Below the pieces are notes generated by a model, which was not told the origin of the DNA, ran no database searches, and saw nothing but the letters and a program-made list of their open reading frames with translations. Positions 47,700 through 58,776 of a stretch of 64,000 nt of DNA are shown one piece after another. Source of the stretch: Garcia nutans (Eukaryota; Streptophyta; Magnoliopsida; Malpighiales; Euphorbiaceae); the NCBI GenBank assembly GCA_947685225.1, contig CANTUV010000010.1, positions 5,146,001 through 5,210,000 of the forward strand, written 5' to 3'. Both the position numbers and the translations under genes were made by a program. The first letter of the stretch is position 1; the number at the start of each line of letters is the position of its first letter.

Positions 47700-48375
47700 A
47701 CATTTTCTCTCCTACAATCCTGGCATAAGCTGCTGCAATCGTTCTTCTCCATTTATTCCAATATTTTTTTTTTATGTTTATCCTTGTTTAGTTTTATTTT
47801 AGTTAGACTTGGTTTTGCATCAGTAGTTGGATTTAATTTGTATTGTTTGTACTACTTTTTTATGTTATTTCTAAAAGTAATTAATTGATTTTTTTTGCAT
47901 TTTTTATTTTTTATTTGGCAATGTTATTTTCGAATAAGCTAAAAAAGCAAGTTGATTTTTCTTATTTTTCTTACATGTTTATTTACGACCCATCCAAGTA
48001 TTGAAGATAAATTTTGATATGGAAATTAATTGTTACATGTCAATTATACAAAGTTTATATTACCTACTATAATGATATGACACTCATATCACATGTCATA
48101 TCAGCATATGTCATACACATACTTTATATTGTGTTTATAATGATTTTATGCACTAAAAATTTATATTTATGTTTATAAGAACAATAGGAATAGAATAATT
48201 ATTTGACTATACCACAAAGAGATTTTTTATTGTAAGCATTATAACTATATGAGTGTGAGAATAAATTTTGGATGGTATTTAAAGACATTGATTGCAATGG
48301 TTTAAAGAGATATATATCAAGCTGGTGAATATCGAAGCAAATATATATGTCAATTGCACATAAGTGTGTATGAGT
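47700..48375. other. AT-rich spacer
   Basis: No gene or bounded element seen. Confidence 0.4.
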
Positions 48376-48510
48376 GAGATGATTAACTTTATTTTAAGGA
48401 TAGGTCACATTAATTTAAAGTGAGATGATTAACTTTATTTTAAGGATAGGTCACATTAATTTAAAGTGAGATGATTAACTTTATTTTAAGGATAGGTCAC
48501 ATTAATTTAA
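48376..48510. repeat. 46-bp tandem repeat, three copies
   Basis: Three nearly identical units start at 48376, 48422 and 48468, each beginning GAGATGATTAACTTTATTTT and containing GGATAGGTCACATTAATTTA. The copies are practically identical, so the expansion is recent. Confidence 0.93.
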
Positions 48511-48546
48511 GCATTTTTTTAAAAAATTAATTAGTAAATTACTTAG

Positions 48547-48990
48547 AGGGTGTTTGACTTAGCTTATAAACTGGTCAAATTAATATATAAACTCTAAATT
48601 TAAATTGACTCCTTTGTTTAAATAATTTTATAAACTTATGAGCTGGACTTATAAGCTGAAAAAATAAATTGGAGAGGAACAATTTATTATTTTAATATTT
48701 ATACATACCTAACTTATAAGTTAATTTGACTAAATAAATTACTATGTTATTCATATTTAATTTTATCTTATAATCTTGATAATATAACTCTATATTTTTT
48801 TTAGTTATTTTATCAGTAAATATGCTTATAAACTATTATTTATTAAATATATTAAAAATTTATCAATCACTTATAAACATTTAAAATAAATATGTAATCA
48901 CTTAAAATTTTAATTACTTATAGATTCAAATTAACTTATAAATATTTGGTGATTATAAGTTAATTTTTATAAGCTAAGCTAAAAAAAAAA
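48547..48990. mobile_element. candidate MITE with TGACTTAGCTTATAAA-type inverted ends
   Basis: The left end reads GGGTGTTTGACTTAGCTTAT (about 48549-48568); the right end (about 48968-48984) is TTTATAAGCTAAGCTA, its imperfect inverse. The inner part repeats ACTTATAAG/CTTATAAGT words several times, as in palindromic MITEs. Target duplication not resolved, so no superfamily is given. Confidence 0.5.
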
Positions 48991-49213
48991 GAGTCTCACA
49001 ACGTATTAACAGTCAAAACATTGACTAAATAAATGCTTTGGAGTCGGTATATTTTAAAATCAATAAATGCTTCAATAATTCACAAAAACCTTTTGTTTGT
49101 CGATGTTGTTTGTTTATAGGTGTAGCACACTTTTGTGCTTTTTTGTCCATCGGCTAAATAAAGAGATAATACTGCAGAGAAGAAACTTTAAAAGAAAATT
49201 GGCGATAAATGTG

Positions 49214-49288
49214 ATAACTTTTTTTTCTCGACCTTTTGACTAATGACTATAGCGTCTATTCTTATTAGTTTTTATAGCTCTGATATGT
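49214..49288 (+). ncRNA. degenerate U2 snRNA-like sequence (5' part)
   Basis: The stretch from ATAACTTTT through CTCGACCTTTTGACTAATGA and TCTATTCTTATTAGTTTTTA to CTGATATGT follows the first about 70 nt of plant U2 snRNA in order (known core: CTCGGCCTTTTGGCTAAGAT, then TCTGTTCTTATCAGTTTAAT and CTGATATGT). The branch-point-pairing GTAGTA segment is changed to TAGCGT, and the 3' half (Sm site and later stems) is not recognisable. It is therefore a pseudogene or retrocopy fragment, not a working snRNA. Similarity was judged by eye. Confidence 0.65.
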
Positions 49289-49299
49289 TTCTTTTCTTA

Positions 49300-49897
49300 T
49301 TTTTTTTTTCTTTTGCTAAATTATATATGGGGAGGAAAAATATTTAGATTTAAATTCAAGACTCCAGTGAGAGCAACACATGCCCATTGACGGTTATCTG
49401 ATGTGTTTTCTTTAACATAATGTTATATTAATTTTTTAGGAGAAATGATTATTATGGTAGTTTGCTTTTGGGGTCTTTGAGCATTTCCCATGTCACTAAC
49501 TTGGCCAATGAGGGACTCCCCCCTTCATTTGTAATATAACAATTTTTAGGTGAGTTGTATGTGCGGTGAGTAAGAGAAGAAAAAATAAGAGAGGAAAAAT
49601 TTTAGGAGAAAGAAAAAATATTTCTCTTAAAAAAGCCTCTCCTGTTTAAATTTTCTCTCATGGATTCTCCGATTATAAAACAAACTTATATCCTTGTTAG
49701 GGAGAATGTGTAAAAAACTTTTTTCTAATTAAATTTATTTCTTTCTATTCAAAAGTTTAGATTTTGATATCATTTTCATCTCTATCATCTTTATATGGTA
49801 GATATTGCCCTCCTATTTGTGTTGATGGTTGGCTATACCACCTAATTACTTATATGATTGATTTTGTCACCTTATTTAGTTATATGGTTTATTACAC
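49300..49897. other. spacer, nothing recognised
   Basis: No gene seen; AG-rich and T-rich patches only. Confidence 0.4.
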
Positions 49898-49905
49898 CTA
49901 ATATT

Positions 49906-50522
49906 TAGTGGCGAAATTAGAAATTTATCCAAGGAAGCTAAGTTTTCACAGAAAAAAATATAGATAACTTTATTGAACATTTAATATTACAGTAATTCAA
50001 TCATTAATTTATGTTATTAGATTAACTATGTCTAAAAGATTGCAATTATATTCTCCGACTTCGCATATTTTGAAAACATTGTATAATAACTTCATTTTTA
50101 ATTTTTAAAATAAATATATTTTTCATATAACACACCAAGCGATTGATTATTTATGTATACATGAATTTTGTGGAAAATTTTATGAATTAAAATAAAATTT
50201 ATTTAAAATCATATATATGTTTTCTATAGATATAATTCACATATATATAAATCATTTAAATTTTTTTATATACAATTCATTTAATTTAAATATGTAAATG
50301 AAATATATATAAATTCACATATAAATATAAAATTCATATATATAAATGAATGTGTATATATATATATATTTATTTAAATTTAAATATATAAATGAATATA
50401 TGTGTATATATATATATATATGTGTATACATACATATATATGTATATATGTATATATATACACATACAAATATGGCTGAGGCAGGGTCCAGAGCGCCGGC
50501 CTCCCCCCCAAGTCCACCACTG
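49906..50522 (-). mobile_element. deleted, diverged relative of the 4.2-kb hAT family
   Basis: From 49906 (TAGTGGCGAAATTAGAAATT) to about 50150 the sequence follows the left end of copies A and B, including the block before the transposase stop (ACATTTAATATTACAGTA; TTTTGAAAACATTGTATAA). It then passes into a (TA)n/(ATAC)n-rich filler and ends at 50522 with CCACCACTG, an inverse of CAGTGGTGG. Flanks CTAATATT and CCGATATT agree at 6 of 8 positions. Internal-deletion derivative, much older than copies A and B, with no coding capacity. Confidence 0.75.
50340..50470. repeat. (TA)n / TATAYA low-complexity array
   Basis: Alternating TA with interspersed GTATAC and ATACAC words inside the hAT derivative. 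The open frame across it (Tyr/Ile repeats) is not a gene. Confidence 0.85.
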
Positions 50523-50530
50523 CCGATATT

Positions 50531-51480
50531 TACTGCTAATATTAATTATTGTTGATTAATATATTGTCTTAATTTATTTTCGTGTCAAAAATTGGCAAGC
50601 GCTTTTGCATAAAAACTCAATCGCCCATATAAGTTTAGGTCTAAGACGTGAAACTAATGATGTTTTGGGCCTAGGATCACTTCAAATTTGTGAGTTGCAA
50701 TTGGTTGATATTTTCAAATGTGACTTTAACATAAAAATTTATTTTCACCATATGAGAAACATAAGTTAGTTTTCACGAGATTTTCATGTTTAGTTAAACA
50801 TATTATTACGCACTAAGTATTTTTTCCCTAAATCTTTATTTGTTTTGAGGAAAATTGATGGAAAAAAAAAGAAAATATAAAATTTATTTTCCTCATTCTT
50901 TTTATTGGACAATAGAAGAGTGAGAAAAAGCGAGAAAATAATAAAAATAACTTCGTCCAATTTTCCTTTAATCCTTCAAAATATTTTTCCCACTAATTTG
51001 GAGAGAGAATGATAGAAATGAATAAGCATAACTAGTATAATGAAAAAAAAAAAAGAAATAGAGAAGGGAAAAGAAAAGAAAATAATTGAAGTTATATTTC
51101 CTTTCTATTCTATTGTTTGGTTATTTAGTTAAAACATGTAATAAATTTAAATTTTATTTTTATTATTATATCCTATCATTCTAAGTTGATGAGTGATAAA
51201 TTCGTGACAAGTTTTGAGTAACTTGAACTTTGGGATGACAATCCAATTAAAATTTCAATCAACCACATCAAATTATCTTTTACACAAAAATCTTTCCATA
51301 ATCCTTGATCCATATTTCATGGGGAAATATGTGCATCCCTTCAAGTTATATTGGCTTGCAAGAGCTAAATGTGAATCATCATAATTCTTTCTTTGCCCAC
51401 TTGAAGAGAAGACACCATTTGTATTAAGATCAGAAGTATAGAATTTACGTACTACAGAACTTATATTGGTCTGCAGAGGT
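50531..51480. other. spacer, nothing recognised
   Basis: Unremarkable AT-rich DNA. The open frame at 51273-51542 (minus) has no recognised similarity. Confidence 0.4.
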
Positions 51481-51486
51481 TGCAAA

Positions 51487-52178
51487 TATTGGCGAAGGTA
51501 TTTAATGGAGAAGGGGCAACTGCCCTCCTTCTTTTTTGGCAAAAATAAATTTATATATATTTATATTTATTAAAATTTTAAAAAAATTTAATTGCCCCTT
51601 CAAAATTTTAAATTACACCCCTCCCCCTCAATCTTTTAAATTCTATTTAAAAAATTAACTAAAAAATAATTGACATTTCCTAAAATAAAAAAAATTAAAA
51701 AAGGGATAAACTCATCCAAAAAGAATACAAGATTATAATTTTTATATTTTTAATATATATTTTTTAATTTCTTCTCTTTAATTTTGATTTTATTATTTAT
51801 AATTCTAATATTGTGTGATAATTTTTATTTTAATTATTATTTAAGAGATTATATTTGTGATTCAATATAATTTTTTTATTTTATTTTTATAATGTTTTAT
51901 TAGGTAAATTTAGGAACACATATATAAATATTAATATTATGTTTAATTATATAATTGTTATTATTATATTTTTTAAAAAATTATGAATTACTATTAAGAT
52001 ATAAAAATACACAAGAGTAATATTTTTTTTTGCTTCTTTAATATTTATATAAGAAAAATATTTATGTATTAGTTTGTAAATATAAAAAAAACTAATTATT
52101 TATATTATTTTTAAAATATATATATATATATGATATTTTTATTTTGCCCTTTTTTTTTAATGTCTGGCTTCGCCTCTG
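51487..52178. mobile_element. probable hAT MITE, boundaries uncertain
   Basis: The right end CTGGCTTCGCCTCTG (reverse complement CAGAGGCGAAGCCAG, 52164-52178) matches the ends of the two MITEs at 4.6 and 5.6 kb. On the left, TTGGCGAAGGTATTTAATGG and GGGGCAACTGCCC begin near 51490. The core is A/T-rich like the other two. No matching 8-bp flanks were found, so the left end may be eroded. Confidence 0.55.
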
Positions 52179-53750
52179 GTTAGCAGAAAACTCAATATAC
52201 GAAACGCACATTACCAACAGAAAATTTGATGAAGCCCTGATGAGAGGAAAGCCCTCTTCTCTCTGCAATGCGCGCCGGAAATAAAACCAGAGATAAAAAT
52301 TGTTAGTGACACTGAGCTGTGGGTTTGACCGGGGTTTTTCCGTCGGGGGCATTATTATATGAATACATTTTTATATAACCCGTATGGTTTATGGACCTTC
52401 TAAGGCCCACTGTTCAGTTATTTCTAAGAGGGAATTACATCAAATGCCTCAAAAATTTGTTTCCTTTTATTTACGTATTTAACGTAAATTTTTCTTTTCT
52501 TTTTTTCTTTTTCTGTATTTTTTAATTTCATTTTTTCACAAATTTTTTATATAAAAAAATTATGTCAAAATTTTAATATACGCATCAAAAAAAAAATAAA
52601 CATATATACAATATGTACATAATATATATACAACATATATAAAATACATACTCAATAATACAAACTATATCTATAATACATCTACATAATATTTTTAATA
52701 TTTTTTTAATTTTTTATTCTAACAATATCAACATAATATTTATATAATATTTAATAATTTTTTCATAAAATATATACAACTTAAATAATAAATATATAAC
52801 ATACACATAATATTTACAACACATCTATAATATATTTACAATACATCTACTATATATTTACATATCGAAATTTTTTATATTTTTTTAATTTTTTTATATG
52901 TATATCATGTAAAATTTTTATTTAAAAATAATTTTAATAATTTTTATTAATATATTTTTTTATTTTTTATTTTATTTTTATTTTTTGAGTATTACCATTT
53001 TATAATTAAAAATAATTTTTTTTTATAAAAAATTATAATTTTTATGTGATGAAAAATAATTTTAAAAAATAATTTTTATTATTCTATTAAATTTTTTATT
53101 TAATATTAAAGTTTGAAAATAAAAATAAAATTTTCAAGTAAAATATTGATTACAGTGGAGAAAAAGTATTTTTGAAAAAAAATTATTTTATTAAAATTTT
53201 AGATCAACTTTTTATAAAAGTATAAATATTTTTAGCTTTTGTAATATTTTTGTAATAAAAGTTATTTTTTAGAGTAGTTATGTAAATATTTTTATTTCTA
53301 ATTTAATTAAAAATGATCAAATTTCCTTTTACCCACATTACTAATTAATTAATTAATTATGACTCATATTATACTCACTTTTTTTAATATCAATAATTAA
53401 ATTTGTTTTGCCTGCGAGGTGTAACCTAAGCGTAAATACACATCTCCTGACTATATTTAGATTCTATTTCCCTCTCACCCATATCGTAATATTAGAAAAA
53501 ATAATCAAATTTGGTTTTACTGAGAATCAAAATTTTGATGTTCATATTTTACCATTAGATTAAATATTTTGAGAGTATTATGAAATATATAAAATCAAAA
53601 TGTAGTATGATATGAACAAAGATTTAAATTTGATTCCCTCTTTAATGTTAAAAAAAAATTTAAAAATCAAATTTGTGTGCCTTAATCAATACGTTTAGGA
53701 TGATAGATTCTTTTTTTCAACCAACGAGTCACTTTGAGGTCGTTCGATCT
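52179..53750. other. AT-rich spacer
   Basis: No gene. Long AT tracts at 52480-53300. Confidence 0.4.
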
Positions 53751-54018
53751 AAGAATGTACAAAATAATTTTAAACTCAACTGATCTGACCATAATTCGAC
53801 TAATCTGATCAATCGTATTAATTTAAACAGATTGAATTAGTCAATTTCAACTTATATATTTACTAGTAAAATATATTATATCCGATAAAAACTAACCAAA
53901 CCCGATCGAACTAATCAATAATGATTGATTTTTAAAAATAAATTTTTTCCAACCGATTAATACTAATCAAGTTGACCGACTCTTAAAACTCAACTAACTC
54001 AACCAATGCATATTCCTA
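53751..54018. mobile_element. possible small MITE (TARGAATRTRCA ends)
   Basis: The left end TAAGAATGTACAAAATAATT and the right end, reverse-complemented TAGGAATATGCATTGGTTGA, are similar over the first 12 bases. Both are followed by AACTCAAC/GTTGAGTT words, and the interior is full of TGATCAAT and GATTAGT words. No convincing target duplication. Confidence 0.35.
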
Positions 54019-54719
54019 ATTTAATTATTGAACTTTAATATTTAACTTTTTTGCAATATTAAACTCTGAAGAATATGGTTGGCAAGGAGGTAGGGCAAGG
54101 GCGAGGAGCACTCCCCATTCTTATCTCCGTCTTGGGTGGAAAGTTGCCATACAAACAGAAAAATATTTTTCTCCGTCCCCGCACCAGCAGAAATCTCCAT
54201 GGAAAATTAACTTTTTTTTAATTTTTAAAATTAAAATTTAAAAATATAAAAAAATAATTTATTATAATTATATACTTAATAAAATAATAATATAATAAAT
54301 ATAAACAATAAAATTTTAAAAATACTACAAGATAAAATATATTAAAATAAATTTATTTTATATGTGTAAATAATTAAAATATAATATATAATATAATATA
54401 TATAAAAAATAAAAATTAATATATATAATAATATATATTATGAATAGTATATATATATATATATATATTATTTATATTTTATCGGATTCTCATGGTGCTG
54501 GGGGCGGGGATTCCTGCCTCTCTCCATCTCCGTTCCGCATTAGAATTCCTGCAGAAAATGGGAATTCCTCTCTCTACTGCCAATCCCAATGAGAAGCAAG
54601 CAAGGGACGTAAAAGGACCAATATAAAAATATAAACTCTATTTCAATGTCCGCTGAAATGCATATTTTGCGTTACATTTTTCAGGTGTCACCACATATGC
54701 TTGAAATGTATGTTATGAA
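54019..54719. other. spacer with two GC-richer blocks
   Basis: GC-richer blocks at 54080-54210 and 54480-54600 flank an A/T core and share loosely inverted words (CCCCGCACCAGCAG against GGTGCTGGGGGCGGGG). This may be another old element, but the ends could not be fixed. Confidence 0.35.
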
Positions 54720-57700
54720 TTAGCTCTCTTCCATTGAAGATGGAGGAGATTGTAATATGTATTTAGTGAACACATCCTTCAGAACAGCCTTCTCTTTGAC
54801 CTTTAACCTGGATCAGGATTAAAAATGATTCAATAAATGTTCCAGAAAAGGATAGGATAAAAAATATATATCACTGCTAGAATACTTACTGCAGAAACTA
54901 AACTCTTTGCAGATCCTGGGATTTCCATCTTGGGAACCTTCGCTCCTCTCCCCTTTGCAATGATCTTTTTCTTAGTACCTATGTTTTTATCTTGTTTCTT
55001 GGAGAAGAGTGAACCAGATATAGGCTCTATTGTTGGCTCCATGATATCATCGGCATTCAGCTCTGAAATGCTGAAAGACTCCATGTTGTCTGTTGCACCG
55101 TTCAATTTTGCAGTCATATGCTCAGCAACTGTGTAAATATGTTCATCAAAGGAATTTTCTTCAAAGGACGAATTATCTGTACCAGTGCCATCTTCAAGAA
55201 CAAGAACATTTGAGTTTAACCCAGAATAGAAGCTTCCTGCCTATTCATCATCAGAAAAGTTGGAAGAGTGTGAATTTGGTATCATATATTTTATCTGCTT
55301 CTGAGTCCCCTGCCAAATGCTACAGTGTCCAGAAAATTGCTGCACAAACCTGCCATGAATAAATACATTTCATATAAAATATATGCAGAGAATTATGGAT
55401 CCCTATAACCTATTTCCGTGGGGCAAAATGTCTGTCCTACATGCAACATATCCATCCACCCAGGGATCATTTTTCCTGATATAGCAATGAACCTGGTATG
55501 AAAGAGAATATAGATGGTTCATGTATTTCACAAGATGACCAATCCATATTTTTAGAGCTAACTTTTTTCACCATGTTTTTTTTTTGTTAGCTTTTTTATC
55601 ATTCTCAGATGCATAGAACACTCATTGCTGAAATTTCCAAAAGGGGGAGAAAAGAATTTAATTCATGAAGTCACAAAGTAAACCTTTTCACATGCCTCAA
55701 AAACGTCTCCGATCACCTTCCTAGACAAAAATTTGAGAAACAACTAGGGTGCTTGACCTGAAAGAAGCGTTTTTCAAGCTTTTTTTCCCCCATGAGCAGC
55801 TCTCGAGCCCTTTAATAAACAAGCCAAGTAACATTGCCCTGGATTATTTAGTTTCATGAGCAGCTGAGTAATAAAAAGGCTCGAGATGAGCTCACTAACA
55901 GAAGATAACAGGATCCCTATTTCCTAACTGTCCTAATGTTGAACCAAGTAGTTCATGAGAAGCTTAATAAATGCTTGTTTATGGTTGTTGCCCCTTTGAA
56001 GCCTAATTTTCAAACTTAATAAGCGAACGCTGTCCATATATGTAAAAACTTGGCTCAACTCTTTATAGCAGCACTTAATTAAGAGAATGGGTTGAGAATT
56101 TGTCCATCAGATTTCCACAAGACATCTTATTTTTAGTTCATATTTCCCTAATGTTAATCTAATTTAGAAGGTTTGCAACATGGCCTTGACATCTGCCTCA
56201 TGAATGCATATTCTTAATGCTAAAACATTTATCTATTTTATAAAGCAGGATTAACTTTTTTCTGATTAACATCAAGATCAGGAAAAGGAAACACAATCTG
56301 GTTATTGCAAAATGTCCAGCTCAAAAGCATACTATTTTGATATTTCAGTTATCAGAAAAGCAAATATACCTATTAGCATCCTCCTCAGATTTGAAATCAA
56401 CAAATGCGAAGCCCTTGCAAATAGGGTCCTTTGTCTTTTTATTTCCAGAAACGGCTAGGATTATATTAATAACACCAGTAACTTCTTTAAATGCTGATTT
56501 CAGATCTCTGTGTATGTTCTTTTTCTTTGGAAGGTTGACAATACGCACACGAATACCACTTTGTACAACTTCCGGCACTGCATGAGTCCAGCAGGTGCAG
56601 TCAGATTCAAGCTAACATGGAGTAGTACACATCACAGAGTACCGAAACTAATGACAGAAATAACTGTTGGAAATATTGCAATTGCATTTTCAAAGAACCT
56701 AATGCAAAGTATTTTAATATGCTGCTTCAAACACAAAAGAGAGAGAATTAAATGAATCCTGGAAGCATAACTACAGTGTGTCTCAGTCTCAATATTCATT
56801 TATTTATTTTATTTTTCCCTTCTCTTATTTGGCAGGTTAGATTGAAGTTCCAAGAATAGATATTTATAATGCAAGAGATCTGGAAAAAGAATGCTTAAGT
56901 TAATGCATGCAAATATGAAAATCTAAAGCGAAAAGCATAATGGCGTTGCTGGATGTTTATGATAAGGCTTTTATAAGTCAAAAGGAAAAAAAAAGGTGGG
57001 GGATTGAGATCTGATAAAGGAATTACCCCATGGCATTACTGGGGAAAAGAGTGGATTTTTCAGAAAGAAATATCCTCCCGTCCTCAAAAGCTAGGTTTTG
57101 AATTTGTAAATCTACCTAATGCCATTTTTGGACACTTATCTCACCTAAATATACAGATTTTACATCTTTCCATTTTGATGAAAATACAACTTGCTATATG
57201 ATTCCTTGAACAGCCATTACTGTGGTGAATTTATCTCTAACAGTTATATCCACATCAATTTCATCCATCCTCATTGATCATCAAAGAAGCGGCCAGATAG
57301 GAGATGACTTTATTAACACTTTCTCAGTTTTAGAATTCTCTTTGAATACTTCTAACATCCATCTAAATATTGCCTTTCTTTCAGGGACACCTCCTTTCTG
57401 TTCTTTCTTGTAACTCTGCACCTGAAGTCTGAACAAAAAAAATTCCAAACAAGATAGTATTCCTGACCTTCTCCATTGGAAAATGCAAGACTTGCTCCAT
57501 GATGATCAAAGATTGAAGGGGCGTTAATTCCAATTGCAAACCATGTCATTCTCCAAAGCATTCTTCTAAAACCACATTTCAACAAGATGTGCTCAGGGTT
57601 CTGATTGCTGCTATAAGAAAGGAATAAAATATCTTCAACTTCTTATCTACTATTTCTTCTTTTCTTTTATTAAAAAAAAAAAAAAAGAATCCACCATCAT

Positions 57701-58776
57701 TTTTCAAGTCTGTTTTTTCAGATGTTTATGCACTCTGGCCTTCTGCAGTTGGTTCCACACCTTTTTCAAGATGTATCAGGGATGGGAATCTTTCGAATCA
57801 AGCTAATGGAAAACTATGCTAGTGAAATTTAGGACTAACAAGCAGTAGAAGCCCAATCCATACTTGCAAGCAGACAAATAATCCTACTGGAACATTCGCA
57901 ATATGAGTCTAAGATATCTAATACCACAGCGCTAAGACTAAGACACCAGCATTTCCTATTGCACTTGAAAGAGCTAACATCCTGAAGTCATTTACTGATG
58001 ACAAAGACGTCTTTTAACACATATTTTCAGCAATAACCAACTTAAGGATATGTATCTGTGGTCGAACTATGCAATTCCTACCAACGGAAGATCAATGAAA
58101 ACTTCTTTCCTACCATTGGCAGAAGAACCTCCTTGTTCACATTCAGAATCTACTAATCCAGCCATTTTACTGGAAGTAATTTCCTGATCAGGATGTTGTC
58201 CTTCATCGAAAAACAAGTAGAATAAATTATCACTACCCGGCAACTTCCTTCAATTATTTTTCTACAGAAGGAACTGATACTCAATTATAATAAATAGATA
58301 AGATAAGGATGCGACATTGTGTAGCAGATTATAAAGCTAACCAACAATTCATTAGTAGCCAAAGGGAGAAGACAAAAGAAAAAGAAAAAATTGACCTTTT
58401 TTTGTTTTGAATGCCTTTTTTGGATGCAGAATTGACAGGATTACTTTTAAGGTTATTAATATTTGCAGCATGTGCCTTTCTACTCTGTTCCATTTCTTCA
58501 AGCAGTTTGTCTTCAATAGAAGTGTTATACACCTTTCCTTCACCGAACCCACGGGGCTTGTTCTCTAGCCACTTTTTCATCTTCCCTAATGGAAAAAACA
58601 TCTCAGCATTTTCATCTTCATAATCCTCATTCTCATTCTCATTGTCGAAATCATCAAATTCATCATCCATATCATCAAAGTCGCTCATTTCCACAAGGGC
58701 AGTGCCACTCTCATGGGGCTTTTTTATCGCATAAAGACGCAACATATCATCACTTTTCTCTAATAGAGAACCGGAA
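54720..58776 (-). pseudogene. RRM RNA-binding protein gene, 3' part, with in-frame stop
   Basis: Five exons on the minus strand, 58776-58396, 58247-58114, 56577-56370, 55349-54890 and 54800-54720, join with consistent phases. The first encodes an acidic region (DFDDMDDEFDDFDNENENED) followed by FPLGKMKKWLENKPRGFGEG. The third and fourth carry one RRM with RNP2 RVRIVNLPKKK and RNP1 KGFAFVDF. A lysine-rich stretch (KKKIIAKGRGAKVPKM) and the C-terminus DVFTKYILQS follow. TAG at 55243-55241 interrupts exon four, in SDDE/AGSFYSGL. No upstream exon with a start or transit peptide is found in 5 kb. The architecture recalls the plastid RNA-binding protein RBD1, which acts in 23S rRNA processing; that assignment is tentative. 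Either the locus is a truncated pseudogene, or its first exon is far away and the stop is an error. Confidence 0.72.
57352..57780 (-). pseudogene. possible L1 zinc-binding (zf-RVT) remnant in the RRM gene intron
   Basis: On the minus strand, EHILLKCGFRRMLWRMTWFA (about 57595-57536) followed by HHGASLAFSNGEG resembles the cysteine/Trp pattern of the reverse-transcriptase zinc-binding domain at the end of plant L1 ORF2. Upstream, KKVWNQLQKARVHKHL fits the preceding region. It lies within the 1.5-kb intron 58113-56578. Short and decayed, so only suggestive. Confidence 0.35.

Noticed and set aside
50346..50555. Tyr/Ile-rich open frame
   Set aside because: Reading of a (TA)n array that runs into the end of the hAT derivative; low complexity.
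54100..54600. GC-richer blocks with loosely inverted CCCCGC words, considered as a transposon
   Set aside because: The arms do not align well enough, and neither termini nor target duplication could be fixed.
57004..57413. Short + strand open frames inside the RRM intron
   Set aside because: No recognisable similarity, no splice context; partly antisense to a possible L1 remnant.
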